A DNA stretch of 64,000 bases. Origin: Georgenia satyanarayanai. GTDB taxonomy: Bacteria; Actinomycetota; Actinomycetes; Actinomycetales; Actinomycetaceae. Within the stretch, counting starts at the first letter, position 1, and each line of letters begins with the position of its first letter. The stretch lies in assembly GCF_009193135.1 (NCBI RefSeq), contig NZ_VUKC01000011.1:1-64000 (forward strand). Reading direction: 5' to 3'. A program made the position numbers and the translations under genes. The notes under the pieces are model-generated. The model ran no database searches. It was not told the DNA's origin and saw nothing but the letters and a program-made list of their open reading frames with translations. This document shows, piece by piece, positions 1 through 8,341 of this stretch.

Positions 1-6
1 CCCCGC

Positions 7-60
7 GCCGACAGTCGAGTTACCGACGCGCACCCAGCGGTCGGTAACTCAACTGTCGGC
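7..60. repeat. 20-bp inverted repeat (hairpin)
   Basis: Positions 7-26 and 41-60 are inverted copies with one mismatch in 20, separated by a 14-nt loop. The arms end in the same gccgacagt/actgtcggc word that builds the adjacent tandem array. It lies downstream of the minus-strand HAD gene and could end that transcript, but no U-tract is visible. Confidence 0.85.
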
Positions 61-150
61 GGGAAGTCGGCTGTCGGCGGGAACTCGGCTGTCGGCGGGA
101 ACTCGGCTGTCGGCGGAAAGTCGGCTGTCGGCGGGAAGTCGACTGTCGGC
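55..150. repeat. 18-bp tandem repeat array (5 copies plus partial)
   Basis: Five consecutive 18-bp units start at 55, 73, 91, 109 and 127, with a 6-bp partial sixth unit at 145-150. The consensus is gtcggcgggaactcggct with one or two changes per copy. There are no spacers, so it is not a CRISPR array. The array joins the right arm of the 7-60 hairpin, whose end is the first unit's start. It is non-coding and lies 3' of the HAD gene. Function unknown. Confidence 0.9.
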
Positions 151-163
151 GCGGAGGGGACGG

Positions 164-850
164 TCAGGGGGCCAGGACCGTGAGGTCGGGGACGACGGCG
201 TCGGCGCCGGCCTCGGTGAGCGTCTCGGCGTCGAGGCTGGTCGTCACGCCGATCGCGAGCCCGACCCCGGCGGCACGCACGGAGGCGAGGCCGGCCACGG
301 AGTCCTCGGCGGCGAGACAGTCGGCCGGGTCCACGCCCAGCCGCTGCGCCCCGAGGAGGAACGGGTCCGGCGCCGGCTTGCCCACCGGGGTGTCCTCCGC
401 GGTGACGAGCCGCACACCGAGATCGGCGACGCCGAGCAGCTCGAGCGCCTCTTCGGCCCAGCTGCGGAACGCGGACGTCACGAGCGACACGGGCAGGCCC
501 TGCTCACGCCAGTCCCGGATGGCCTCGGCCGCGCCCGCGACGGCGACGGGCGGGTGCGTGAGGGGGTCGGTCATCGCGATGACCGCGTCGGTGAGGGCGA
601 CGGGGTCCTCCCCGGCCCACGGTCCCTCGATCGCCGCGAAGGACTCCCGGCCGCGCCGGCCCATGAACTGCCGCACGACGGCGTCGGGCACCTCCCAGCC
701 GCGGGAGGCGAAGTAGGCGGCGAAGGCGGCCCGCTGCATGGGCTCGGAGTCGACGAGCGTGCCGTCGAGGTCGAGGAGCACGGCGGCCCCGGGCCGGCGC
801 AGGAACGCGCCGGCCCGGAACCGTAGCTCGTGGGTGGGGGTCACTCCCAC
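164..850 (-). CDS. HAD-family hydrolase (beta-phosphoglucomutase-like subfamily)
   Basis: A 228-aa soluble protein. The HAD nucleophile motif DLDGTLVDSE has its two Asp at about residues 27 and 29. A later GKPAPDPF block carries the conserved Lys, and an AEDS block carries the acidic Mg2+ ligand. The helical cap after the first motif is that of the phosphoglucomutase/sugar-phosphatase group. The GTG start at 850 overlaps the end of the PTS EIIA gene by 10 bp, so it is the last gene of the EIIB-EIIA operon and probably acts on a sugar phosphate made by that PTS. The exact substrate cannot be read from sequence. Confidence 0.9.
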   Translation of the reverse strand: MGVTPTHELRFRAGAFLRRPGAAVLLDLDGTLVDSEPMQRAAFAAYFASRGWEVPDAVVRQFMGRRGRESFAAIEGPWAGEDPVALTDAVIAMTDPLTHPPVAVAGAAEAIRDWREQGLPVSLVTSAFRSWAEEALELLGVADLGVRLVTAEDTPVGKPAPDPFLLGAQRLGVDPADCLAAEDSVAGLASVRAAGVGLAIGVTTSLDAETLTEAGADAVVPDLTVLAP

Positions 851-1299
851 GCGAAGAGCTCGTCGCCGGCGGCGACCTGGGCCCCCGGCTCGACGGCGAG
901 CGTGAGCGACTCCTGCTTGCCCTCGAGGGCGACGACGGGGCTGACGGGCGAGCGCCCACCGGCCCTGACCTCGGCCGGGTTCCAGCTGACCAGCCGCTGG
1001 CCCGCGGTCACCGTGTCCTTCTCCTGGGCGTGGAGCGTGAAGCCCTCCCCCTCGAGCTGGACGGTGTCCAGACCGAGGTGGACGAGCACCCCGCGACCCT
1101 GCTCGGTCACGAGGACGAAGGCGTGCGGGTGGAGCTTGGCCACGGTGCCGTCGACGGGCGCGACGACGTGGACCTCACCCTCGCCGTCGGGCTCGATCGC
1201 GATGCCCGGACCCACGATCGCCCCCGCGAAGACGGGGTCGGGGACGTCGGTCATCGCGACGACGGTGCCGTCGACGGGCGCGAGGACCCGCAGGCTCAC
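841..1299 (-). CDS. PTS glucose/GlcNAc-family EIIA component (Crr-like)
   Basis: A 152-aa cytoplasmic phosphocarrier that passes phosphate from HPr to EIIB. The start is the GTG at 1299, because the upstream EIIB stop overlaps it as GTGA and the family's N-terminal LAPVDGTVVAMTDVPDPVF begins right there. Further upstream in-frame codons read Arg/Gly-rich out-of-frame sequence. The active-site His is about residue 74 (VHLGLDT), with the partner His near 59 (HPHAF). It is a free-standing EIIA rather than a domain of a fused EIICBA. It is translationally coupled to EIIB and followed by the HAD gene. Confidence 0.93.
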   Translation of the reverse strand: MSLRVLAPVDGTVVAMTDVPDPVFAGAIVGPGIAIEPDGEGEVHVVAPVDGTVAKLHPHAFVLVTEQGRGVLVHLGLDTVQLEGEGFTLHAQEKDTVTAGQRLVSWNPAEVRAGGRSPVSPVVALEGKQESLTLAVEPGAQVAAGDELFAWE

Positions 1300-1526
1300 C
1301 GAAGGTCCTCGATGTCCTCGACGATGTTGTCCGCCTCGGGGCCCACGACGACCTGCACGGCCGTGCCCTGCTGGACGACGCCGAAGGCGCCCGCCGCACG
1401 CAGCGCGGCCTCGTCGACCTTGCTCGAGTCCTCGACCTCGACACGGATACGGGTGATGCACGCCTCGAGGTCGACGATGTTCCCGTCGCCGCCGAGGGCC
1501 GCGAGGATGGACTCTGCCTTGCTCAT
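1296..1526 (-). CDS. PTS EIIB component, glucose/GlcNAc family (copy 1)
   Basis: A 76-aa EIIB domain protein. The phosphorylated Cys is residue 23 in EACITRIRVEV, the standard LExCxTRLR-type motif. The ATG at 1526 is chosen over one six codons upstream because a GAGGAGCAG ribosome site lies just before it. It is the first gene of the EIIB-EIIA-HAD operon; its stop overlaps the EIIA start (GTGA). A dre-like operator and a -10 candidate lie 65-86 bp upstream. It works with the divergent EIIC at 2853. Confidence 0.93.
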   Translation of the reverse strand: MSKAESILAALGGDGNIVDLEACITRIRVEVEDSSKVDEAALRAAGAFGVVQQGTAVQVVVGPEADNIVEDIEDLR

Positions 1527-1590
1527 GTTCTGCTCCTCATCCACGGCCGCGGCCGCTGGTCGGTGACGGACGGCGCCGTCTCGTACCGAA

Positions 1591-1612
1591 ACCTTAACTG
1601 GTCCAGACGTGC
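1591..1612 (-). promoter_or_regulatory. dre-like operator over promoter of EIIB-EIIA-HAD operon
   Basis: Positions 1597-1612 read actggtccagacgtgc, matching 12 of 16 positions of the DasR element actggtctagaccagt known from streptomycetes. On the minus strand a TAAGGT hexamer (1596-1591) directly follows it and fits the actinobacterial TANNNT -10 pattern. The operator would therefore sit between the -35 and -10 boxes. The same core, aactggtccagac, recurs at 2740. Confidence 0.7.
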
Positions 1613-1626
1613 TCGGCGTGACGGGC

Positions 1627-1878
1627 CTACGCGTCGTCGGCGCGCCTCCACGTCTCCTCGCTCAGCTCACCGAGCAGCGCGTCGAGCTCGGGCCCGACGA
1701 CGACCTGGACGACGTTGCCGCGCTGGACCGAGCCGTGGGCCCCCGCGGCGCGCAGCGCGGCGGCGTCGACCTGCCCCGGGTCCTCGACCTCGACACGCAG
1801 CCGCGTGACGCAGGGCTCGATCTCGCGGATGTTCTCGACGCCGCCGAGTCCGGCGAGGATCGCGTGGATGTCCTTCAC
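1627..1878 (-). CDS. PTS EIIB component, glucose/GlcNAc family (copy 2)
   Basis: An 83-aa EIIB paralogue of the 1296-1526 gene with the same architecture: Cys23 in EPCVTRLRVEVED, then the AALRAAGAxG and VVQVVVGPE blocks. The GTG start overlaps the regulator's TGA stop (GTGA), so it is translated with the GntR gene rather than from the EIIA operon promoter. The tail WRRADDA differs from copy 1. The two EIIBs could serve different EIIC partners, or this copy could link PTS phosphorylation state to the regulator; the sequence does not decide. Confidence 0.9.
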   Translation of the reverse strand: MKDIHAILAGLGGVENIREIEPCVTRLRVEVEDPGQVDAAALRAAGAHGSVQRGNVVQVVVGPELDALLGELSEETWRRADDA

Positions 1879-2642
1879 GCCAGTCCTTCCTCACGTGGGG
1901 AGTGCCCGCTCGCCGTCGCCTCGAGAGGGCGGCGGGAGGGGACGAGTGTCGGTCCGGGGGCGCTGACCGGCACCCAGAGGGTGTAGCGGTCGGCGCGGTA
2001 GATCGAGACGGCGTAGTCGACGGCGAGGTCGCCGCTGAAGGTCCGACGGCGGATCTGCAGGCCCGCCGTCGCCTCGGTCAGGCCCAGGTGCCCGGCGACC
2101 TCCGCCTCGAGGAGGACCGCCTCGATGACGTCCTCGCCCCACGTGGGCGCGAGGCCGCGGGCGGTCAGTGCGTCGTAGACGCTGGGTGCGGGTTCGGTCC
2201 CGAGCAGCTCGGGGGCGAGCATGGCGGGGACCCAGTTCTCCTCCACCGCCATCGGCAGCCCGTCGGCCAGCCGCAGGCGCCGCAGGTAGTGGACCTCCGC
2301 GCCGGGAGGGAGGTCGAGCGCGTCGGCGATGTGCGGCGGCGCGGGCACGCTCTCGGCGGCCAGCACCCGCAGCGAGGGCTCCATGCCGCGCCGGCGCATC
2401 TCCTCCGGGAAGGACACGAGCCGCAGCTGGAGGTCGACCTTCGGCTGGGCGACGAAGGTGCCCCGGCCCTGGACCCGCTCGAGGAGCCCCTCGACGACCA
2501 GCGCGTCGACCGCCTGGCGCACCGTCATGCGCGACACCCCGAACTGCTCGCACAGCTCACGCTCGGAGGGGATCGCCTGACCGACACCCAGCCCGTCGTC
2601 GATGAGGGCCCGCAGATGGTCGCGGACGGTGAGGTACTTCAA
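1875..2642 (-). CDS. GntR-family regulator, HutC/DasR (NagR) subfamily
   Basis: A 255-aa transcription factor. The N-terminal winged helix (about residues 3-70) contains SERELCEQFGVSRMTVRQA and the wing VQGRGTFVA. The C-terminal UTRA effector domain (about 90-235) contains the LRRLRLADGLPMAVEENW stretch. The start is TTG at 2642 behind a GGGAGGGTGGAG ribosome site. Its position between PTS genes and the dre-like sites at 1597 and 2741 point to GlcN-6-P or GlcNAc-6-P-responsive repression, as known for DasR/NagR. It is divergent from EIIC and co-transcribed with EIIB copy 2. Confidence 0.92.
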   Translation of the reverse strand: MKYLTVRDHLRALIDDGLGVGQAIPSERELCEQFGVSRMTVRQAVDALVVEGLLERVQGRGTFVAQPKVDLQLRLVSFPEEMRRRGMEPSLRVLAAESVPAPPHIADALDLPPGAEVHYLRRLRLADGLPMAVEENWVPAMLAPELLGTEPAPSVYDALTARGLAPTWGEDVIEAVLLEAEVAGHLGLTEATAGLQIRRRTFSGDLAVDYAVSIYRADRYTLWVPVSAPGPTLVPSRRPLEATASGHSPREEGLA

Positions 2643-2703
2643 TGCTCCACCCTCCCGTCACCGAACCGTGACCGATGCACCCGCGGCCACGCCCGGGTGA
2701 TGC

Positions 2704-2756
2704 TTGACACGCACGATCATATGGCGGTCTAGTATGCGCAACTGGTCCAGACATCC
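2704..2756 (+). promoter_or_regulatory. Promoter region and dre-like operator of EIIC gene
   Basis: TTGACA occurs at 2704-2709 and TAGTAT (TANNNT-type -10) at 2730-2735. Their 20-bp spacing is long, so the -35 pairing is uncertain. The dre-like sequence actggtccagacatcc (2741-2756) follows the -10 by 5 bp and would cover the transcription start, consistent with repression by the adjacent GntR protein. Confidence 0.65.
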
Positions 2757-2852
2757 TGCACGGGACGTTCACACCAGCCTGCCCGGCCGGTACCTCCGGG
2801 CCGGACCACCACGCGACGGTCCTCCACCGTTGCCCTCGACGAGGAGCCTGAC

Positions 2853-4268
<1,416 letters not shown>

Positions 4269-4305
4269 CACCCACCGCGCCCGCAGAGCAGTCCTGCGGG
4301 CATGA

Positions 4306-4343
4306 CGTGAGGGCCCGGCACCGCGAGGTGCCGGGCCCTCACG
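4306..4343. terminator. Bidirectional terminator hairpin
   Basis: A perfect 17-bp stem (4306-4322 with 4327-4343) around a GCGA tetraloop lies between the EIIC stop and the convergent gene ending at 4389. No clear T-run follows, as is common in GC-rich actinobacteria. Confidence 0.88.
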
Positions 4344-4388
4344 CGTTCCGCTCCGGGTCACACCGCCCGGGTGGGACCGGGGCTGTGC

Positions 4389-5702
4389 TCAGTCGTCGAT
4401 CTCGAACCGCAGAATCTCACCGGCCCCGGCCAGGACGCTCTTGTTCGACAGGTACACCGTGTCCCGGTCGACGGCCAGGCCGCCGGGTGCGAAGAGCAGC
4501 GGGCCGCCGGCCTCGTCGGTGAGCGGCTCGCCTGCGTCGTCGACGAACAGCTCGTGCTTCTCGTCCGGGTCGTCCTCCGGGACGAGGTAGAGGGCGCCGG
4601 TCCAGTCGCCCTCCGTGAACGCGTAGAGGAGCGAGCGGCGGGTGATCTGCAGGACGAGCAGGTCGCCGTCGTCGGTGAACGCGAGGTCGATGATGTGGGT
4701 GAAGCCATCGGCGTAGACCTCGGGGTCCCTGCCGGGCACCCAGCGCCAGACCGTTGCGGCGCCCTCACCGAACGGCGCGCCGGTCAGCTGACCGATGTAG
4801 TAGGCGCCGTCCGGCCCGCGCACGACGGCGTTCGGCACCGCCTGCGCCGGCGCCTGCGCGGCGCCGTCCCCACCGGCCGGTGGCGGCACGGTGACGAGCT
4901 CGTCCGGGAAGACGTACTCGGCCTCGACCGAGCCGTCCCTGCGGACCTTGAGCAGCGCGTTGGCACCCGCGTCGGCGACCACGTGACCGCGCCGGCCCGA
5001 CACCAGGGCGTACGGGTTCGTGTCGACCGTCCCGCCCGCGGGGTTCTCCTCGGCCTCGAAGTCGCCGAGGTCGGCGACCTCGCGGAGCGTGCCGCGCCGC
5101 AGGTCGACCCGATTGAGCGTGGCGAGCTGCTCGGCACCGTCGGCGTCCGCCAGGACGGTCTCCCGCAGGGCCGGGTCGCCGCCGAGCCCGACCGTCGCGA
5201 ACAGCCGACCGCGGCGGTCGAGCGAGACGTCGGTGACCCCGATCGCGTTGCCGCCGCCCGGGGAGGCGAGCGACGGGAGCCCGTCGACCACCGTGCGGAA
5301 GCGTGTGACCGGGTGGCCGTGCCGATGCCGGCGGTGTGTGTCGAGCCGGCCGATGGCGCCGGTGTCGCCGAGACATGTCAGGCCCTCCGGGCCCGGGAAG
5401 CAGGGCAGGCCGAGGGCGGCGGCCTCCTCGGCCGTCATCCCGGCCGTCGCGGCGTCGTGCCCTCGCCCGGACAGCGCGACGTAGAGGACGCCGTCGCGGC
5501 CGGCGACCAGGCCGCGCGGGTTGTCGAGACCGGACGCGACGGTCCGGAGGTCGTCGATCTCGTAGCCGTGGCCGTGCCCATGACCGTGGCCGTGTCCACC
5601 GCCGTAGCGGGCGGAGTCCGCCGTGCTCGTGGTGACACCGAGCAGGGGGACGAGGAGCAGTGCCGCCGTCGAGCCGGCGACCAGGAGTCGAGTTCTGCGC
5701 AC
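4389..5702 (-). CDS. ScyD/ScyE-family secreted beta-propeller protein
   Basis: A 437-aa exported protein. The GTG at 5702 is preferred because AGGAGG lies 7 nt upstream and a typical signal peptide (VRRTRLLVAG, then a Leu/Val core ending at TSTADSA) begins there. A short His-Gly repeat (GHGHGHGHGHG) follows the cleavage region. The rest resembles the ScyD/ScyE family, with repeated LxNPRGLVAGRDGxLYVA-like blades (DNPRGL, VRGPDGAYYIGQ, APGGLAVDRDTVYLSN) that indicate a propeller. The family takes its name from cyanobacterial scytonemin clusters, but actinobacterial members have no known reaction. The His run may bind metal. Confidence 0.82.
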   Translation of the reverse strand: MRRTRLLVAGSTAALLLVPLLGVTTSTADSARYGGGHGHGHGHGHGYEIDDLRTVASGLDNPRGLVAGRDGVLYVALSGRGHDAATAGMTAEEAAALGLPCFPGPEGLTCLGDTGAIGRLDTHRRHRHGHPVTRFRTVVDGLPSLASPGGGNAIGVTDVSLDRRGRLFATVGLGGDPALRETVLADADGAEQLATLNRVDLRRGTLREVADLGDFEAEENPAGGTVDTNPYALVSGRRGHVVADAGANALLKVRRDGSVEAEYVFPDELVTVPPPAGGDGAAQAPAQAVPNAVVRGPDGAYYIGQLTGAPFGEGAATVWRWVPGRDPEVYADGFTHIIDLAFTDDGDLLVLQITRRSLLYAFTEGDWTGALYLVPEDDPDEKHELFVDDAGEPLTDEAGGPLLFAPGGLAVDRDTVYLSNKSVLAGAGEILRFEIDD

Positions 5703-5930
5703 AGGACACCTCCTACCGCCGGTCGACCCGGGCTGGCGGGCCGGGTTCGGGTCTGGAGGACAGGGGGCTCGCGTCAACGCGGCCTGCGGTGCCCGTCAAC
5801 GTACGCCGCTCCCCGGCGCTGGTCAACGGTCCCGGTCGGGGAGGTGCCGCGTCGCGCCGGCGGACGGGCGCGGCCCGGCTCACCCGCCGCGCTCGTTGCG
5901 GACCACGCACCACCCTCCGGACAGGGGGCG

Positions 5931-8108
5931 TCAGTCGCGGAGGGACTCCTCCACGACGGCGACGAGGGAGCGCAGGCGGGCGATGTCGGACAGGTCCTCG
6001 ACGAGGACCACCTTCTCCGAGCCGTCCGCCAGCGGCAGCTTCCAGTTCGGGTACTGGGTGTCTGTCCCCGGCTGGTTCTGGGCGCGCCGCTCCCCCACGG
6101 CGTCGACGAGCGCGACGCCCACGAGCCGCGACGGCGTGCGGGCGACGTAGGCGTGCAGCGCCTCGACGAGCTGACGCTCGGTAGGGCTGTCGGGCAGCAG
6201 CCCGTACTCCCGCAGCCGGGCGACCATCTTCTCCCGCTCGCGCCGCGCCTCGGCACGGACGACGGGCACGGGGTCGGTGAGCAGGCCGAGGCGCTCGCGC
6301 AGGTCGACGTGCTCCTCGGCGAGGTAGCCCGCCGTCGGCGGCAGGTCGTGGGTGTTGACGGTGGCGAGCACGAGCTCGCGGTACTCCTCCGGACGCAGCG
6401 GTCCGCCGTCGTCGTCCTTCTCGAACCACAGCACGGAGGTGCCGAGGACGCCGCGGGACGCGAGGTAGTCGCGCACCCACGGCTCGACGGTACCGAGGTC
6501 CTCACCGATGACGACGGCGCCCACGCGCTGCGCCTCGAGAAGCAGCACGCCGACCATCGCCTCGTGGTCGTAACGCACGTAGCAGCCCTCGTCGGCGCCG
6601 TGGCCGTCGGGGATCCACCACAGGCGGAACAGTCCGAGGATGTGGTCCATGCGCAGCGCGCCGGCGTGCCGGAGCACGGTGCGGAGCATGTCGCGGAAGG
6701 GCGCGTAGCCGGACCGCGCGAGCGCGTCGGGCCGCATGGGCGGCTGGGACCAGTTCTGCCCCTGCTGGTTGTACATGTCCGGCGGGGCCCCGACGCCGAT
6801 ACCGCGGGCCAGGACGTCGCCCATGCTCCACGCGTCCGCGCCGCTCGGGTGCACCCCGACGGCGAGGTCGTGCATGATGCCCATCGCCATGCCCGCCTCG
6901 CGGGCGGCGCGCTGGGCGGTGTCGAGCTGGGTGTCGGCCACCCACTGGAGCCACACGTAGTAGTCGACGCGGTCCGCGAGCTCCACGCGGGCGCGGTACA
7001 CGGCCGGCGAGGAGACGTCGTCGAGCTCGGCGGGCCACTGCTGCCCCTCGTACTTCTCGCTGAGCGCGCACCACAGCGCGAAGTCCTCCAGCCCCTGCCC
7101 CTCCTCGGCGCGGAAGGCGTCGAGCTGACGCTGGCGCGCCGGGGAGCGACCCGCCTTGTGAATGACCTCGAGGGCCTGGCGCTTGGCCGCCCACGCGGCG
7201 TCGCGGTCGATGGGGCTCGGGTCGGTGGCCGCGGCGCGGACCTCCTCGGCGGCCCACTCCACCAGGGCACGCTGCGGCCCCGGCAGGTAGGCGCACTCCC
7301 GGATGTCCTCGGGACGGATGTAGAGCGGGTTGTGGAACCGGCGGGTGACCGGCAGGTACGGCGAGGGCGTCATCGGGCCGACCGGCTCGGCGGCGTGGAG
7401 CGGGTTGATGAGGAGGAAGTCGGCCCCCTGCTGCCCGAAGAAGCTGCCGAGCTCGGCGAGGTCGGCGAGGTCACCGACGCCCCAGGACGTGCGCGAGCGC
7501 ACGGAGTACAGCTGGGCCATGAGGCCCCAGGCGCGCTCGGGGACGTCGGTGGGGACGCCGAGCACGTCCGGGGTCACCGCCAGGGTGCACCGGACCGGCT
7601 CCTGCCCCTCGACGACGGCGACGAGCTCGTGCCAGCCCAGCGGCAGGTCGGCCGGCACGCCGAAGGTCGCACGGCCGGTGCGCACGCCGTCGACGTCGCG
7701 GGGGTCCACCCACACGGGCAGCTGCTCGAGCACCCGTTCGCCGCCGTCCTCGAGGGCCACGTGGACCGTCACCGTGCTGCCGTGGGGCAGGTGCACCGGC
7801 ACCTGCTCCGCGCTGCCCTGCCGCACGACGAGGCTGGGCGGCAGCACCGAGCGCCACGGCGCGAGCTCGACGGCGACGAGCGCCTCCTCGACGTCGTCCT
7901 CGCTCTCGACGGCGACGCCCAGCGCCGCCAGGACCGCCCGGATCGTGCTGGCGGGGACGGTCCGGTGGTTGCCGGTGTAGTCCCAGAAGTCCGTCGCCAC
8001 CCCGTACGCCGCTGCCAGTCGCTGGAGGGCCTCGCTCGGGAGCCCGGCGTCCTGCTCGGACGGCGATGTGGTGTTCACGTGCTCTGTCGCTCCTCGGCTC
8101 GCGGTCAT
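5931..8108 (-). CDS. malQ: 4-alpha-glucanotransferase (amylomaltase, GH77)
   Basis: About 725 aa, the long actinobacterial/enteric MalQ type with an N-terminal beta-sandwich extension (roughly residues 70-190) before the catalytic barrel. Catalytic-region blocks visible are ALRMDHILGLFRLWW (nucleophile Asp), GEDLGTVE (acid/base Glu) and VNTHDLPP (third carboxylate). It disproportionates maltodextrins in the cytoplasm. The ATG at 8108 is used; a GTG at 8078 behind GAGGAG is a realistic alternative, since family homology starts only after it. It is divergent from ptsI, with a GH15-like enzyme nearby. Confidence 0.94.
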   Translation of the reverse strand: MTASRGATEHVNTTSPSEQDAGLPSEALQRLAAAYGVATDFWDYTGNHRTVPASTIRAVLAALGVAVESEDDVEEALVAVELAPWRSVLPPSLVVRQGSAEQVPVHLPHGSTVTVHVALEDGGERVLEQLPVWVDPRDVDGVRTGRATFGVPADLPLGWHELVAVVEGQEPVRCTLAVTPDVLGVPTDVPERAWGLMAQLYSVRSRTSWGVGDLADLAELGSFFGQQGADFLLINPLHAAEPVGPMTPSPYLPVTRRFHNPLYIRPEDIRECAYLPGPQRALVEWAAEEVRAAATDPSPIDRDAAWAAKRQALEVIHKAGRSPARQRQLDAFRAEEGQGLEDFALWCALSEKYEGQQWPAELDDVSSPAVYRARVELADRVDYYVWLQWVADTQLDTAQRAAREAGMAMGIMHDLAVGVHPSGADAWSMGDVLARGIGVGAPPDMYNQQGQNWSQPPMRPDALARSGYAPFRDMLRTVLRHAGALRMDHILGLFRLWWIPDGHGADEGCYVRYDHEAMVGVLLLEAQRVGAVVIGEDLGTVEPWVRDYLASRGVLGTSVLWFEKDDDGGPLRPEEYRELVLATVNTHDLPPTAGYLAEEHVDLRERLGLLTDPVPVVRAEARREREKMVARLREYGLLPDSPTERQLVEALHAYVARTPSRLVGVALVDAVGERRAQNQPGTDTQYPNWKLPLADGSEKVVLVEDLSDIARLRSLVAVVEESLRD

Positions 8109-8341
8109 GGCTGCCTCAGCACCCAGGTCTCCGCGTGATCTTGCCAGACCTGCCCGGCCCCGGCGCGAGCGGGCGGTGCCTGCTCGGGCCCGCCGGACGA
8201 TAGGGTCGACGGGCAGCGGCCCGGCGCGGGTGACCGCAGGGCGGCGCCACGAGGGGCCCCCGACTCGCCGGACCGACACGAGCAGCGCTGGTCAGGGCGC
8301 ACAATAGGCACAGCATGGCACCACGTGACGGGAGCACCCAC

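Noticed and set aside
55-150. CRISPR-like array
   Set aside because: Units are directly adjacent with no unique spacers, and no cas genes are in the window.
2556-2772. Small minus-strand open frame covering the EIIC promoter region
   Set aside because: It overlaps the operator and promoter and the GntR start, with no protein-like composition.
4371-8138. A very long plus-strand open frame (over 1200 codons) opposite the propeller and malQ genes
   Set aside because: It is the antisense shadow of two well-recognised minus-strand genes; its translation is Arg/Gly/Val-rich with no domain, as expected for GC-rich codon complement.
8288-8293. CTGGTC half-site before ptsI
   Set aside because: Only six bases match and the right half is absent, so it is too weak to call an operator.
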